From positions 62,001 through 126,000 of the forward strand of contig JADJLT010000006.1 of NCBI GenBank assembly GCA_016709965.1: a stretch of DNA of 64,000 nucleotides, given 5' to 3'. Made by a program: the position numbers and the translations under genes. Shown one piece after another: positions 1 to 8,739 of this stretch (position 1 is its first letter; the number at the start of each line of letters is the position of its first letter). The notes under the pieces are model-generated. The model did no database searches. It saw nothing but the letters and a program-made list of their open reading frames with translations, and had not been told where the DNA came from. The DNA is from Betaproteobacteria bacterium. GTDB lineage: Bacteria > Pseudomonadota > Gammaproteobacteria > Burkholderiales > Rhodocyclaceae.

Positions 1-780
1 TTCTGCAATGGTCGCCTTGCTAAAGCTGACGAAATTCCACCACATCAGCACCGGCTGTTCGAACGGTAGTCCGCCGAGCAGCAGCACTTTAGTGCCCGCA
101 GCCAGTTGCATGTTCAGGCTGCTCCGGTCGCGGCCGAGGTAGGCGAACTGGTCGATCTGGAAGCGTTCGCCATCGATGCCGACCTCCCCTTCCAGCGGTA
201 GCAGTCCGTATTCGAATGCGGGGTCGAGCGCCAGCGTGACCTCGCTTGCGGTGTCGCTGCGAATGTCCAGGCCCATGAGTGGCGAATACAAGCGGGCGGG
301 GGCGGTGTGTTCGCCGTAGCTGCCAGCCAGTAGCGTGCAGTAGGCGCCATTGATCTGCCATTGCGGCAGATCGGGATAGTGCGCGAAATCCGGGGCGCAT
401 TCCTGCTCGTCCGGCGGGAGAGCGATCCATAGTTGCGCCGCATGCAGCCGTTGTCCATCGGCGAGCGAGTCTTCGGTATGAACGATGCCTCGCCCGGCAG
501 TCATCAGGTTGACCTGGCCGGGGCGGATGATCTGTTCGTTGCCCAGGCTGTCGCGATGCAGTACTTCACCATCGATCAGCCAGGTAAAGGTTTGCAGGCC
601 AATGTGCGGATGGGCGCCGACATGCATGCCCTTGCCCGGGGCGAAGCTGATCGGGCCGGCGTGGTCGAGAAAACACCAGGCGCCAATCATGCGCTGCTGG
701 CGGGTGGGCAGCGTTCGGCGAACCAGCATGCCTTCGCCAAGGTCGGCGCTACGCGCCTCGGTGCGGACGATGGGGCTCAT
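1..780 (-). CDS. Pirin family protein (partial, C-terminus beyond the left edge)
   Basis: An open frame of 260 codons begins at an ATG whose complement lies at 778-780 and is still open at base 1. It is preceded by a strong AGAGGAGG ribosome site about 6 bases upstream. The translation has the pirin N-terminal cupin signature: MHVGAHPHIGLQTFTWL at about residues 51-67, which supplies the metal-binding histidines, and GRGIVHTE at about residues 97-104. A second cupin half follows. Pirins are cytosolic bicupin proteins; some act as quercetin dioxygenases, others as regulators, and the sequence does not say which. No operon partner is visible. The family call is sure, the function is not. Confidence 0.9.
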   Translation of the reverse strand, partial: MSPIVRTEARSADLGEGMLVRRTLPTRQQRMIGAWCFLDHAGPISFAPGKGMHVGAHPHIGLQTFTWLIDGEVLHRDSLGNEQIIRPGQVNLMTAGRGIVHTEDSLADGQRLHAAQLWIALPPDEQECAPDFAHYPDLPQWQINGAYCTLLAGSYGEHTAPARLYSPLMGLDIRSDTASEVTLALDPAFEYGLLPLEGEVGIDGERFQIDQFAYLGRDRSSLNMQLAAGTKVLLLGGLPFEQPVLMWWNFVSFSKATIAE

Positions 781-889
781 GGCTTGCCTCCTCTGGTATT
801 TCGTGTAGTCAACGTGGTGGGGTTGCAAAACTGGTGGGCGTGAAGTCGAGGCATCGGGCTGGCGTCAGTCATTCGCAATGTGTTGATGC

Positions 890-2644
890 CTAACATTTGG
901 GCCCTTCATTGATCAGGGCGAGACAGCTCTGGTTGCGCCCGGCATTCTTGGCCTCGTAGAGCGCCTGGTCGGCGCGGCTCAGCAAGGCGTCAATGTTGCG
1001 GTCGCCTGGCGATAGTTCAGCGACACCAATTGAGGCGGTGATATGGATGCGCTCACCGTTCGGACCGCTGACCTCGATATGGCTGATTTCTTCACGCAGA
1101 CGTTCGGCCGCTTCAAGGGCTTCTTCTGCCGACAGGTGCAGGAAGAGAATGGCGAATTCCTCTCCGCCATAGCGACCGATCAGATCAGAGTCGCGTAATA
1201 CCTCCAGGCATTTGGTGGCCATGAGCTGCAGGAGTTGATCGCCGGTTTCATGGCCGTAGTTGTCATTGACTGCTTTGAAGTGATCGAGGTCGAGCATCGC
1301 CACGGAAAATGGATGGTTGTAGCGTCGGGCGCGCGCCAGCTCAAGCGCCGCTTGCGCGATGAAATAGCGCCGGTTGGCCAGCCCGGTCAGGTAGTCGCGA
1401 TGCGCTTCTTCTTCAAGCTGCCTCGCCAGCGCTTTTTGCTCGGTGATGTCCTGAATGACGCCAATGAAGTGACTGACTTTATTGTCGGAACCGAGAACCG
1501 GCGCGATGGACTCCATCTGGACGAATTCGCTGCGATCCTTGCGCAGGTTGATGAGCTCACCATGCCACGCTTGGCCCTGTTTGAGGGCTGACCACATCTC
1601 TCTATAGGTCTCCGGGGGCGTTTTGCCAGAGGCAAGCAAGCGTGGATTCCTGCCAATGACCTCCGCCGCCGAATAGCCGGTCAGGCGACTGAAGGAGGGG
1701 TTCACCTGGATGATGTTGGCCTGGGCATCGGTAATCAAGATGCCTTCCTGCGCATTGTCAAAGACGCTGGCTGCTAGGCGAAGTTCTTCTTCATGCTTGT
1801 GCAGGGCTGCCTGCAACTGGTTGTAGCCGGCGATCAGCGCGCCGATTTCGTCATTTCGTTCGCTGGGCAAGGGGGCGAGTTTCGCAGTATCCCGGCTCAT
1901 GGCTCGCAAGCGGGCAGTTGCCTGGCGCAATGGGCGAACGACGCTGTTGGCCAAAAACGCCGCGACGATGGCGAGAATGCAGCCGATGACGGCCAACAGG
2001 CCAAGATGATGCAGGGCCGACTCCTTGACTGCGGCGTCGATGTCATCAATGAAAATGCCGGTGCCGATGACCCAGTGCCAGGGCTCGAATTTTTCGACGA
2101 AGGATAGTTTCGGGTAGCGCTCCTCGGTGGGGCCATTGGCCGTCATGCGCGGCCAGTCGTAGGTAATAAATCCGCCGCCGGCGGTGTTGGCCAACTGGTT
2201 TGCGGCAGTGACCAATGCCGGCCTGCGCTCATCCGTCTGTAGCGCGCCATTGGCCTCGGTGCCGGCCTGCATGGCAGAAATAAAGGGCATCTGTGGAACG
2301 TCGAGTCGTTGGCCATCCAGTTTTGGCTGGGTGCCATGCATGATCATGACCGGCGTGTTTGCATCCTGAATCCAGAAGTATTCGCCCCCGCCGTAGCGCA
2401 TGGCGCGAATGCTTTGCAGCGCGGCAGCCTTGGCATCGCTGTCGCTCATCCGGCCGGACTGGCCGAGCTGGTAGTAGTGGCGTGCGCTACTGACGGCCAG
2501 TTCGACGAGCTGGCGGGTCTTGAGCTTTTTCTCGGCGAGCAGCGTCTGGCGTTCGCTCGCGACATAGAGAATGCCGGTCAAGAGCAGGGAAAAGACGAAA
2601 AGTCCAACCATGCCCCAGATACGGCTGTGGACGCTCATGTGCAT
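890..2644 (-). CDS. Membrane diguanylate cyclase: Cache-HAMP-PAS-GGDEF
   Basis: This 584-residue protein makes cyclic di-GMP from two GTP. A transmembrane helix at about residues 10-30 is followed by a periplasmic single-Cache sensor (GGGEYFWIQD, then WHWVIGTGIFIDD at about 190), a second helix near 208-230 and a HAMP linker. A PAS domain at about 285-405 follows, then a GGDEF domain with the active signature RYGGEEF. The inhibitory-site RxxD (RDSD) lies five residues before GGEEF, so product feedback is expected. The start at 2644 is preferred because GGGAGAG lies 8 bases upstream. It stands alone between lnt and the pirin gene. The ligand is unknown; small organic acids are common for this Cache type. 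Confidence 0.93.
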   Translation of the reverse strand: MHMSVHSRIWGMVGLFVFSLLLTGILYVASERQTLLAEKKLKTRQLVELAVSSARHYYQLGQSGRMSDSDAKAAALQSIRAMRYGGGEYFWIQDANTPVMIMHGTQPKLDGQRLDVPQMPFISAMQAGTEANGALQTDERRPALVTAANQLANTAGGGFITYDWPRMTANGPTEERYPKLSFVEKFEPWHWVIGTGIFIDDIDAAVKESALHHLGLLAVIGCILAIVAAFLANSVVRPLRQATARLRAMSRDTAKLAPLPSERNDEIGALIAGYNQLQAALHKHEEELRLAASVFDNAQEGILITDAQANIIQVNPSFSRLTGYSAAEVIGRNPRLLASGKTPPETYREMWSALKQGQAWHGELINLRKDRSEFVQMESIAPVLGSDNKVSHFIGVIQDITEQKALARQLEEEAHRDYLTGLANRRYFIAQAALELARARRYNHPFSVAMLDLDHFKAVNDNYGHETGDQLLQLMATKCLEVLRDSDLIGRYGGEEFAILFLHLSAEEALEAAERLREEISHIEVSGPNGERIHITASIGVAELSPGDRNIDALLSRADQALYEAKNAGRNQSCLALINEGPKC

Positions 2645-2721
2645 CTGGCCGACTCTCCCAAATTATTATTTTAAGCATCATAGCGCGGCGGGCGCCTGCC
2701 GGGGGACGCGGTGCAGCATGA

Positions 2722-2760
2722 CCGCGGTCAACCGGAAAAAATCGTCAAAATCAGAAATCC
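2722..2760 (+). repeat. Dispersed CGGTCAACCGG repeat, copy 1 (intergenic)
   Basis: CCGCGGTCAACCGGAAAAAA is followed by TCGTCAAAAT and AGAAAT. It lies between lnt and the diguanylate cyclase. It is a full match to the family consensus of core plus spaced A-tracts; see the first finding. Confidence 0.75.
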
Positions 2761-2790
2761 GGATACGACTGGCGGGTCGGCACTGCCCGG

Positions 2791-4266
2791 TCAGCGCTTG
2801 GCAGGTCGCTTGCCCGACAAGCCGAGCAATCCCGTCCCCAGCATCATCGCCAGCGCCAGCCAGTTACCGAAGCGAACGTAGGGCGTGATGCCCTCGTAGG
2901 CGCGGATTTCGCCACGCAGAACACCGGTCTGGAACGCGGGCAAAGCGGCGCTGACATGGCCTTGGACGTCGATGATGGCGGTCATGCCGGTGTTGGTGGC
3001 GCGCAACATTGGCCGGCCGGTTTCGGCGGCGCGCATCTGGGCGATTTGCAAATGCTGCGGCTGCGCCAGCGAATGGCCGAACCATGCGGTGTTGGACAGG
3101 TTGGCCAGGATGCCGGCCTGAGGCAGGGCGCGAATGATTTCTTCGCCGAACACGTCTTCATAGCAGATGTTGGCCGCCACGTGCTGGCCGGCGACAGCCA
3201 GCGCCGTCTGCACTTCCGGGCCACGCGTGAACGACGACATGGGAATGTGGGCGTACGCCATGAACCAGGCGAAGCCGGCCGGAATGAATTCGCCGAAGGG
3301 CACCAGATGATTCTTGCTGTAAACCTGTAGCGGCGACGTGCCGAGGCTGACGGCGCTGTTGTAGTAATGCTCGCCATCGCCGGTCAGCGTGCCGAAAATG
3401 ATGTCGCCATTCTGCCGTTTGGCCAAGGCTTTCAGGTCATCGAGGAATTCGCTGGGGATCTGGTCGATAAAAACGGGGATAGCCGTTTCCGGCAGCACGG
3501 TCAGGTGCGCCGGGTTCTGCGTGATCAGTTCACGATAGAGGTCGAGCGTGCGGAAAAACGCTTCCGGCCGGAATTTCATTTCCTGCGGGACGTTGCCCTG
3601 CACCAGCGCAACGCTGATGGGTTCGCCGAACGGCGTTGTCCACGCCACCTGCTGCAGGCCGAAGCCGCCGACGGCGAGTAGCGCAGCAAAGGGGATCCCG
3701 ATCCGCCAGCGCACCAGAAGCGCGCCGCTCAAAGCCACCAGCAGCGACAGGCCATGGACGCCGAAGACGGGGGCAAAACCGGCCAACGGACTGGGGGCGG
3801 CTTGCGAGTAGCCGACGGTGAGCCAGGGAAAACCGGTGAAAAGCCAGCTTTTTATCCAGTCGGCCGACGCAATCAACGTCGCGAAGAGCAGGGCCTGTCG
3901 CCAGTGCGCATCCGGCTGCCAGCGTTTGAAAAGATAGCTGGCGAGCATCGGAAACAGCGCCATCACCGTACAGAACAGAAAAGCCGCCGGCCCGGCCAGC
4001 CACCATGGCATGCCGCCGAATACCGAGAGGCTGACATAAACCCACGAGACGCCGGTCAGAAAGAAGCCGAGGCCGAAGCTGAGTCCGGTGAGCGTGGCTT
4101 GGCGCGTCGTCGCGGCCTGGCGCAGCAATTGAAACAGGCCGAACCAGACCAGCGGTGCCAGCCAGTAAAGGCCGAACGGGGCAAAGCAGGCAACGCCGAC
4201 GACCCCGATGGTCGCCGCGATTGCATAGTGCGCCAGCCCGCCGTTAGCCAGTAAGCGCTTCGGCAC
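2791..4266 (-). CDS. lnt: Apolipoprotein N-acyltransferase
   Basis: Lnt transfers an acyl chain from a phospholipid to the N-terminal cysteine of diacylated lipoproteins in the inner membrane, the last step of lipoprotein maturation. The 491 residues show several N-terminal membrane helices, then a nitrilase-fold periplasmic domain. All three catalytic residues are visible in context: Glu in LTVLPETAIPVF, Lys in YSKNHLVPFGEF and Cys in NICYEDVFGEE. A final helix lies near the C-terminus. The length is normal for the family. The start overlaps the end of the upstream CBS-domain gene by 23 bases, so the two are co-transcribed and probably translationally coupled. Confidence 0.96.
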   Translation of the reverse strand: MPKRLLANGGLAHYAIAATIGVVGVACFAPFGLYWLAPLVWFGLFQLLRQAATTRQATLTGLSFGLGFFLTGVSWVYVSLSVFGGMPWWLAGPAAFLFCTVMALFPMLASYLFKRWQPDAHWRQALLFATLIASADWIKSWLFTGFPWLTVGYSQAAPSPLAGFAPVFGVHGLSLLVALSGALLVRWRIGIPFAALLAVGGFGLQQVAWTTPFGEPISVALVQGNVPQEMKFRPEAFFRTLDLYRELITQNPAHLTVLPETAIPVFIDQIPSEFLDDLKALAKRQNGDIIFGTLTGDGEHYYNSAVSLGTSPLQVYSKNHLVPFGEFIPAGFAWFMAYAHIPMSSFTRGPEVQTALAVAGQHVAANICYEDVFGEEIIRALPQAGILANLSNTAWFGHSLAQPQHLQIAQMRAAETGRPMLRATNTGMTAIIDVQGHVSAALPAFQTGVLRGEIRAYEGITPYVRFGNWLALAMMLGTGLLGLSGKRPAKR

Positions 4267-5095
4267 TGACGTGTGGCTTGGGCGGCGGCGTTACCAGCAA
4301 GGTGTAGAGTCGGCGACTGTCGGCGCGCAGCACTTGGATGCGAACGCCGTCGATATCCATCACCTCGTTGCGCTTCGGCACGCGCCCGAGATGGCGCAGC
4401 ACCAAACCGCCAACGGTGTCGAACTCCTCGTCGGAGAAGGTGGTAGCGAAAGCTTCGTTGAAATCTTCGATTTCGGTACGCGCCTTGACCCGGTAGCGGC
4501 CGCTTGAATCGAGGCGGATATTGTCGTGCGCTTCGTCGAAGTCGTATTCGTCCTCGATGTCGCCAACGATCTGCTCCAGTACGTCCTCAATGGTGACCAG
4601 GCCGGCGACGCCGCCATATTCATTGACGACAATGGCCATGTGATTGCGCGAAACGCGGAATTCGCGCAGCAGCACGTTTAGGCGCTTGGATTCCGGGATG
4701 AAAACGGCGGGGCGCAGCCAGTCGCGCAGGTCAAAATCGGGTTCGATCTGGACGCGCAGCAGATCCTTTGCGAGCAGGATGCCCAGCACCTTGTCGCGGT
4801 CGCCATCGATCACCGGAAAGCGCGAGTGGGCAGCTTCAATCACGACGGGGACTATTTCACTCATCGGGTCGTCGACGTCGATCACGCCCATCTGGGCGCG
4901 CGGCACCATGACGTCAGTGACCCGCGTGTCTGAGGCGGCCAGGGCGCCTTCGATGATGGTCAGCGCGTCGGCATCCATCAAGTTGCGCTGGTAGGCGCCG
5001 TGCAGAATTTCCAATAGCTGCTCGCGGTCTTCAGGCTCGCGCAGCAGCAGGGAGGTCAGTCGTTCGATGAAACTCGGTTTACTGTCACTATCCAT
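4244..5095 (-). CDS. ybeX: CBS-domain protein YbeX/CorC
   Basis: This 283-residue cytosolic protein has two CBS domains at about residues 65-185 (VTDVMVPRAQMGVIDVDD and NHMAIVVNEYGGVAGLVTIEDVLE) and a C-terminal CorC_HlyC transporter-associated domain. It has no membrane helices, unlike the longer YfjD/CorB paralogues. In enterobacteria the family has been linked to magnesium/cobalt efflux and, more recently, to ribosome metabolism together with YbeY. It sits in the conserved order miaB-phoL-ybeY-ybeX-lnt, which supports the name. The biochemical activity is unsettled. Confidence 0.93.
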   Translation of the reverse strand: MDSDSKPSFIERLTSLLLREPEDREQLLEILHGAYQRNLMDADALTIIEGALAASDTRVTDVMVPRAQMGVIDVDDPMSEIVPVVIEAAHSRFPVIDGDRDKVLGILLAKDLLRVQIEPDFDLRDWLRPAVFIPESKRLNVLLREFRVSRNHMAIVVNEYGGVAGLVTIEDVLEQIVGDIEDEYDFDEAHDNIRLDSSGRYRVKARTEIEDFNEAFATTFSDEEFDTVGGLVLRHLGRVPKRNEVMDIDGVRIQVLRADSRRLYTLLVTPPPKPHVSAEALTG

Positions 5096-5100
5096 AATAT

Positions 5101-5562
5101 TTAGGCGGCGGAGCTGGCCAGATAAGGATCCGGATAACCCATCGCAGCAAGAATTTCCTTTTCTTCGTTTTCCATGGCTTGGGCATCATCGTCATTTTCG
5201 TGATCCCAACCCTGTAAATGCAGCATACCATGCACCGTCAGGTGCGCGTAATGGGCGGCCAGCGGCTTGTTCTGCTCGGCTGCTTCCCGAGCCACGACGC
5301 TCGGGCAGATGACCAGGTCGCCCATCACCACCGGCTCGGTGTCGTACGGAAAGGACAGCACGTTGGTCGCGTAGTCCTTGCCGCGATACTCGTTGTTCAG
5401 CGTCTGACCTTCGTCGGCATCGACCAGACGGATCGTCACTTCGCCACCGCCAACCAGCGCGGCACGCGCCCACTTCACGAAATCCGCCCGCAAGGGTAAG
5501 CCTTCACGGTGACAAGCGTATTGCACGGAGAGGTTAAGTCGATTGCTTGTCTTTGGCTTCAT
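5101..5562 (-). CDS. ybeY: Endoribonuclease YbeY (rRNA maturation, ribosome quality control)
   Basis: YbeY is a zinc-dependent single-strand RNase needed for 16S rRNA 3' end maturation. The metal-binding signature HGMLHLQGWDH (H-x3-H-x5-H) is present near residue 115. The ATG at 5562 gives 153 residues, the usual length; a TTG three codons earlier is in frame but has no better support. The start overlaps the end of phoL by 29 bases. The gene lies only 5 bases before ybeX, which indicates a tight operon. Confidence 0.96.
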   Translation of the reverse strand: MKPKTSNRLNLSVQYACHREGLPLRADFVKWARAALVGGGEVTIRLVDADEGQTLNNEYRGKDYATNVLSFPYDTEPVVMGDLVICPSVVAREAAEQNKPLAAHYAHLTVHGMLHLQGWDHENDDDAQAMENEEKEILAAMGYPDPYLASSAA

Positions 5563-6556
5563 AGGCGGCAACGATGCGGGCGACCAGCGGATGACGCACC
5601 ACGTCTTCTTTCTGAAATTCGGTAAAGGCCAGCCCGCGCACGTTTTGCAGGATGTCGCGGGCTTCGCGCAGTCCGCTCTTGTGTCCCTTGGGAAGGTCGA
5701 TCTGGGTCAGGTCGCCGGTGACGACGGCCTTGGCGCCAATGCCGATGCGGGTCAGGAACATCTTCATCTGCTCTGGCGTCGTGTTCTGCGCCTCGTCGAG
5801 AATGATGAAGGCGTGGTTCAGCGTGCGGCCGCGCATGAAGGCGAGCGGCGCAATTTCGATGGCATTCTTCTCGAACAGCTTGCTGACGCGGTCGTGGCCC
5901 ATCAGGTCGTACAGTGCGTCGTAAAGCGGGCGCAGGTAGGGGTCAACTTTCTGTGCCAGATCGCCGGGCAGGAAGCCGAGTCGCTCGCCGGCTTCAACGG
6001 CCGGACGGGTCAGGATGATGCGTTCGACCAGGTCGCGCTCGAAGGCATCAACTGCGCTGGCGACGGCGAGATACGTCTTGCCAGTGCCGGCCGGTCCGAT
6101 GCCGAAGGTGATGTCGTGTTCCTGTATCGACTTCAGGTATTCCACCTGACGAGGCGTGCGGCCATGCAGTTCAGTCTTGCGGGTGACGAGTTGCGGGCCA
6201 TCGACCGGACCTTCAGCCTTGCGCGAAATGCGGCGCACCGGGGTGTTGAGCATTTCAATCAGGCCGAGCTGGATTTCATCGACCGTCAGCATCTCGCGGG
6301 ACATGCCATAGAAGTGCTGAAGGGCCTCCGCGGTCAACCGGGATTTTTCGCCAAAAATCGAAAAACGCTCGTTGCGGCGCTTGATGACGACATCGAAACC
6401 GGTTTCGATCTGGCGGATGTTTTCATCGAGCGGGCCGCACAGATTTGCCAATAAAACATTGTCGACCGGCGCTAGCGCAATTTCCACTGGCTTGGCTTTC
6501 GCTGCCGGCTTGCTGGCCGCTCCTGCTTTCAAGCCATTAGCCTTCTCGGATGACAA
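5534..6556 (-). CDS. phoL: PhoH-like ATPase (PhoL/YbeZ)
   Basis: This 340-residue P-loop ATPase of the PhoH family carries Walker A GPAGTGKT and Walker B FIILDEAQN, after an N-terminal segment of about 120 residues. The family partners with YbeY in RNA metabolism, which fits the adjacent gene. The only plausible start in this frame is a TTG at 6556, which overlaps the end of miaB; the next in-frame Met falls well inside the conserved region. The gene contains an embedded copy of the dispersed CGGTCAACCGG repeat at 6328-6366. Confidence 0.94.
   Translation of the reverse strand: MSSEKANGLKAGAASKPAAKAKPVEIALAPVDNVLLANLCGPLDENIRQIETGFDVVIKRRNERFSIFGEKSRLTAEALQHFYGMSREMLTVDEIQLGLIEMLNTPVRRISRKAEGPVDGPQLVTRKTELHGRTPRQVEYLKSIQEHDITFGIGPAGTGKTYLAVASAVDAFERDLVERIILTRPAVEAGERLGFLPGDLAQKVDPYLRPLYDALYDLMGHDRVSKLFEKNAIEIAPLAFMRGRTLNHAFIILDEAQNTTPEQMKMFLTRIGIGAKAVVTGDLTQIDLPKGHKSGLREARDILQNVRGLAFTEFQKEDVVRHPLVARIVAAYEAKDKQST
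6328..6366 (+). repeat. Dispersed CGGTCAACCGG repeat, copy 2 (inside phoL)
   Basis: CCGCGGTCAACCGGGATTTT, then TCGCCAAAAATCGAAAAA. The copy lies in the coding sequence of phoL, antisense to the gene, with the core, the first T/A tract and the CCAAAA-GAAA part at the same spacing as in the intergenic copies. Confidence 0.65.
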
Positions 6557-7874
6557 TTTCGCCCCTCAGGCTGTGCGACAGGGCCGACGTGATGCGGACA
6601 TCGACAAAGGTGTTGATCAGGCGGAGATTGCCGGCGAAATTGACGATGCGGTTGTTGTCGGTGCGCCCGGCCAGCTCAAGCACGTCCTTCTTCGACGTGC
6701 CTTCAACCAGTACGCGCTGGATGCTGCCGACCATGGCCTGGCTGATGACTTGCGCCTGTTCATCGATGCGTTTTTGCAGGCGCAGCAAGCGGGCGGATTT
6801 CACCTCGGCCGGTGTCGAATCCTCCATCTCCACCGCCGGCGTGCCGGGGCGTGGGCTGTAAATGAAGGAGAACGAACTGTCGAAACCGACATCGTCGATC
6901 AGCTTCATGGTCTTCTCGAAATCCTCGTCCGTCTCGCCCGGGAAACCGATGATGAAATCCGACGACAGTGAAATATCGGGCCGCGCCGCGCGCAGCTTGC
7001 GAATGATCGACTTGTACTCGATCGCCATGTAGCCGCGTTTCATCGCCGCCAGAATGCGGTCCGAGCCGGCCTGAACCGGCAGATGCAGGTGCGACACCAG
7101 CTTCGGCACATTGCGGTAGGTTTCGATCAGGCGATCCGACATTTCACGCGGATGCGAGGTCGTGTAACGAATGCGCTCGATGCCTGGCACTTCGGCGATG
7201 TACTCGATCAACAACGCCAGATCGGCCTTCTCCTCGGTCTCCGCCATGTCGCCACGGTAGGCATTGACGTTCTGGCCGAGCAGTGTCACTTCCTTGACAC
7301 CGTTGGCGGCCAGGCCGGCCACTTCGGTCAGCACATCGTCAAACGGTCGCGACACTTCACCGCCTCGGGTGTAAGGCACGATGCAGAAGGTGCAGAACTT
7401 CGAGCACCCTTCCATGATCGACACGAAAGCCGAGGCGCCTTTTACTTCAGCTGGCGGCATCGAATCGAATTTCTCGATTTCCGGGAAGGAAATATCGACG
7501 GCAGCCTTGCCCTTGGCCTTGCGCTCGGCAATCAGCTGCGGCAAACGGTGTAGCGTCTGCGGCCCGAAAACGATATCGACGTAAGGCGCGCGGGCGACAA
7601 TCGCGTCGCCCTCCTGGCTGGCGACGCAACCACCCACGCCAATCACCAGATTGGGGTTGAGCTGCTTCAGGTGGCGCACCCGACCGAGGTCGTGAAAAAC
7701 CTTCTCCTGCGCTTTTTCGCGCACCGAGCAGGTATTGAACAGGATGATGTCGGCTTCTTCCACGTTGTCGGTTTTGACAACGCCTTCAGAGGCGTTGAGC
7801 ACGTCGGCCATCTTGTCCGAATCGTACTCATTCATCTGGCACCCGAAAGTGCGGATGAACAATTTTTTAGGCAT
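6537..7874 (-). CDS. miaB: tRNA-2-methylthio-N6-dimethylallyladenosine synthase MiaB
   Basis: This radical-SAM methylthiotransferase modifies A37 of tRNAs reading UNN codons. The three N-terminal cluster cysteines are present (FGCQMNEYDS, FNTCSVREK, GVGGCVASQEG). The radical SAM motif CSKFCTFC lies at about residues 150-160, and there is a C-terminal TRAM domain. The ATG at 7874 (MPKKLFIRTFGC, 445 residues) is chosen. A frame extension back to 7979 has no family similarity and would run into the tRNA promoter region. It is the first gene of the miaB-phoL-ybeY-ybeX-lnt set. Confidence 0.97.
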   Translation of the reverse strand: MPKKLFIRTFGCQMNEYDSDKMADVLNASEGVVKTDNVEEADIILFNTCSVREKAQEKVFHDLGRVRHLKQLNPNLVIGVGGCVASQEGDAIVARAPYVDIVFGPQTLHRLPQLIAERKAKGKAAVDISFPEIEKFDSMPPAEVKGASAFVSIMEGCSKFCTFCIVPYTRGGEVSRPFDDVLTEVAGLAANGVKEVTLLGQNVNAYRGDMAETEEKADLALLIEYIAEVPGIERIRYTTSHPREMSDRLIETYRNVPKLVSHLHLPVQAGSDRILAAMKRGYMAIEYKSIIRKLRAARPDISLSSDFIIGFPGETDEDFEKTMKLIDDVGFDSSFSFIYSPRPGTPAVEMEDSTPAEVKSARLLRLQKRIDEQAQVISQAMVGSIQRVLVEGTSKKDVLELAGRTDNNRIVNFAGNLRLINTFVDVRITSALSHSLRGEIVIREG

Positions 7875-7958
7875 GGGCAATACTTCGCGAAACAGTGAGT
7901 GCCGCTTAGGGTGAAATGCGGCAGAAAAGTTCGGCATTATACCCGACCGCAAATTCGG

Positions 7959-7987
7959 TTGACCGACGAAGCACGGCAACCTATAAT
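7959..7987 (+). promoter_or_regulatory. Sigma-70 promoter of the tRNA gene
   Basis: TTGACC at 7959-7964 and a perfect TATAAT at 7982-7987 are separated by exactly 17 bases. The -10 box ends 16 bases before the mature tRNA 5' end. The GC-rich CCGCGCCC just downstream is typical of stringently controlled discriminators. Confidence 0.85.
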
Positions 7988-8003
7988 CCGCGCCCTCAAG
8001 CGT

Positions 8004-8080
8004 GGTGATGTAGCTCAGTTGGTTAGAGCGGTGGATTCATAACCCACAGGTCGGCAGTTCAATTCTGCCCATCACCACCA
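8004..8080 (+). tRNA. tRNA with CAU anticodon (probably elongator tRNA-Met)
   Basis: This is a complete 77-base cloverleaf. Acceptor strands are GGTGATG and CATCACC, followed by discriminator A and an encoded CCA at 8078-8080. The D arm is GCTC...GAGC, the anticodon loop is TTCATAA and the T arm is GGCAG-TTCAATT-CTGCC. The anticodon CAU could also belong to tRNA-Ile2, where the C is modified to lysidine, so Met is likely but not certain. The initiator is unlikely because the first acceptor pair is normal. It is the probable integration target of the neighbouring integrase remnant. Confidence 0.93.
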
Positions 8081-8105
8081 GTAACATGATTCACGCCGTA
8101 TCACG

Positions 8106-8149
8106 AAAGCCCGGAAATCCTCTTAGGTTGAGGTTTCCGGGCTTTTTTT
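8106..8149 (+). terminator. Rho-independent terminator of the tRNA gene
   Basis: A long stem pairs AGCCCGGAAATCCTC with its near-perfect complement, has a short loop and is followed by seven T residues. It lies 26 bases after the tRNA. Confidence 0.9.
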
Positions 8150-8256
8150 GTTTTCAGGTTGTCTCATGTCATTCCTTGTCATCCCCAACTGAAACGGGTA
8201 GTAATACGGGTAAGGATCTTTCACCCGTATTTTCCTCACCCGTTTAAGGGGGAAGC

Positions 8257-8739
8257 ATGACTCGCAGACAGGCTGAACGACTCACTGACTTGCAGATTAA
8301 GCAGACGAAGCCCCACTCGGACAAGGCCACGATTTTGCCGGATGGGAAAGGGCTACGCCTTGTGGTCTATCCAAACGATGCCAGATACTGGCAACTGCGT
8401 TCGGCTCGAGATGGCAAGGAACGTACGATACAACTCGGCATCTATCCGCAAATGTCGCTGGCTAAGGCTCGGAAGGAAGCTGAGAGAGTTCGCGAAACCC
8501 TAGCGGCCGGCCGTGACCCTGTCACTGAGCGCGTAGTGGCTAAAGCGAAATTACATGCTGCTACCGGAAATACCTTCGAGGCAGTCGCAACTGCGATGCT
8601 AGATGCAAAAGGGAAAAACGTTTCTATCTCCTACTTGGAGAAACTTCGTGGGGCGTTTAAAAGCAACCTCTATCCGCGCATCGGGAAAATGCCAATTCAG
8701 GAAATAACGTCGCCAGTTCTCCGGGAGGCCCTATGTTGA
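8257..8739 (+). pseudogene. Truncated tRNA-type (P4-like) tyrosine integrase, N-terminal part only
   Basis: These 160 residues match the N-terminal arm-type DNA-binding domain (LTDLQIKQTKPHSDKATILP, then DGKGLRLVVYP) and the start of the core-binding domain of integrases that use tRNA 3' ends. Full-length members have about 400 residues. Here the reading frame breaks at about 8734, where an IS21-type end begins; the stop codon at 8737-8739 comes from the insertion. No catalytic R-H-R-Y residues remain, so the protein cannot recombine. Its position 177 bases after a tRNA gene marks the left edge of a former genomic island. Confidence 0.85.

Noticed and set aside
433..843. Open frames of 107-136 codons on the plus strand opposite the pirin gene
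   Set aside because: They are shadows of the high-GC pirin frame, have no ribosome site and no recognisable motif.
7875..7979. N-terminal extension of MiaB by 35 residues
   Set aside because: The extra sequence has no family similarity and runs into the tRNA promoter region; the ATG at 7874 gives the normal N-terminus.
7957..7983. GGTTGACCGA in the tRNA promoter resembles the dispersed repeat core
   Set aside because: The downstream A-tracts are absent and the match is explained by the -35 box.
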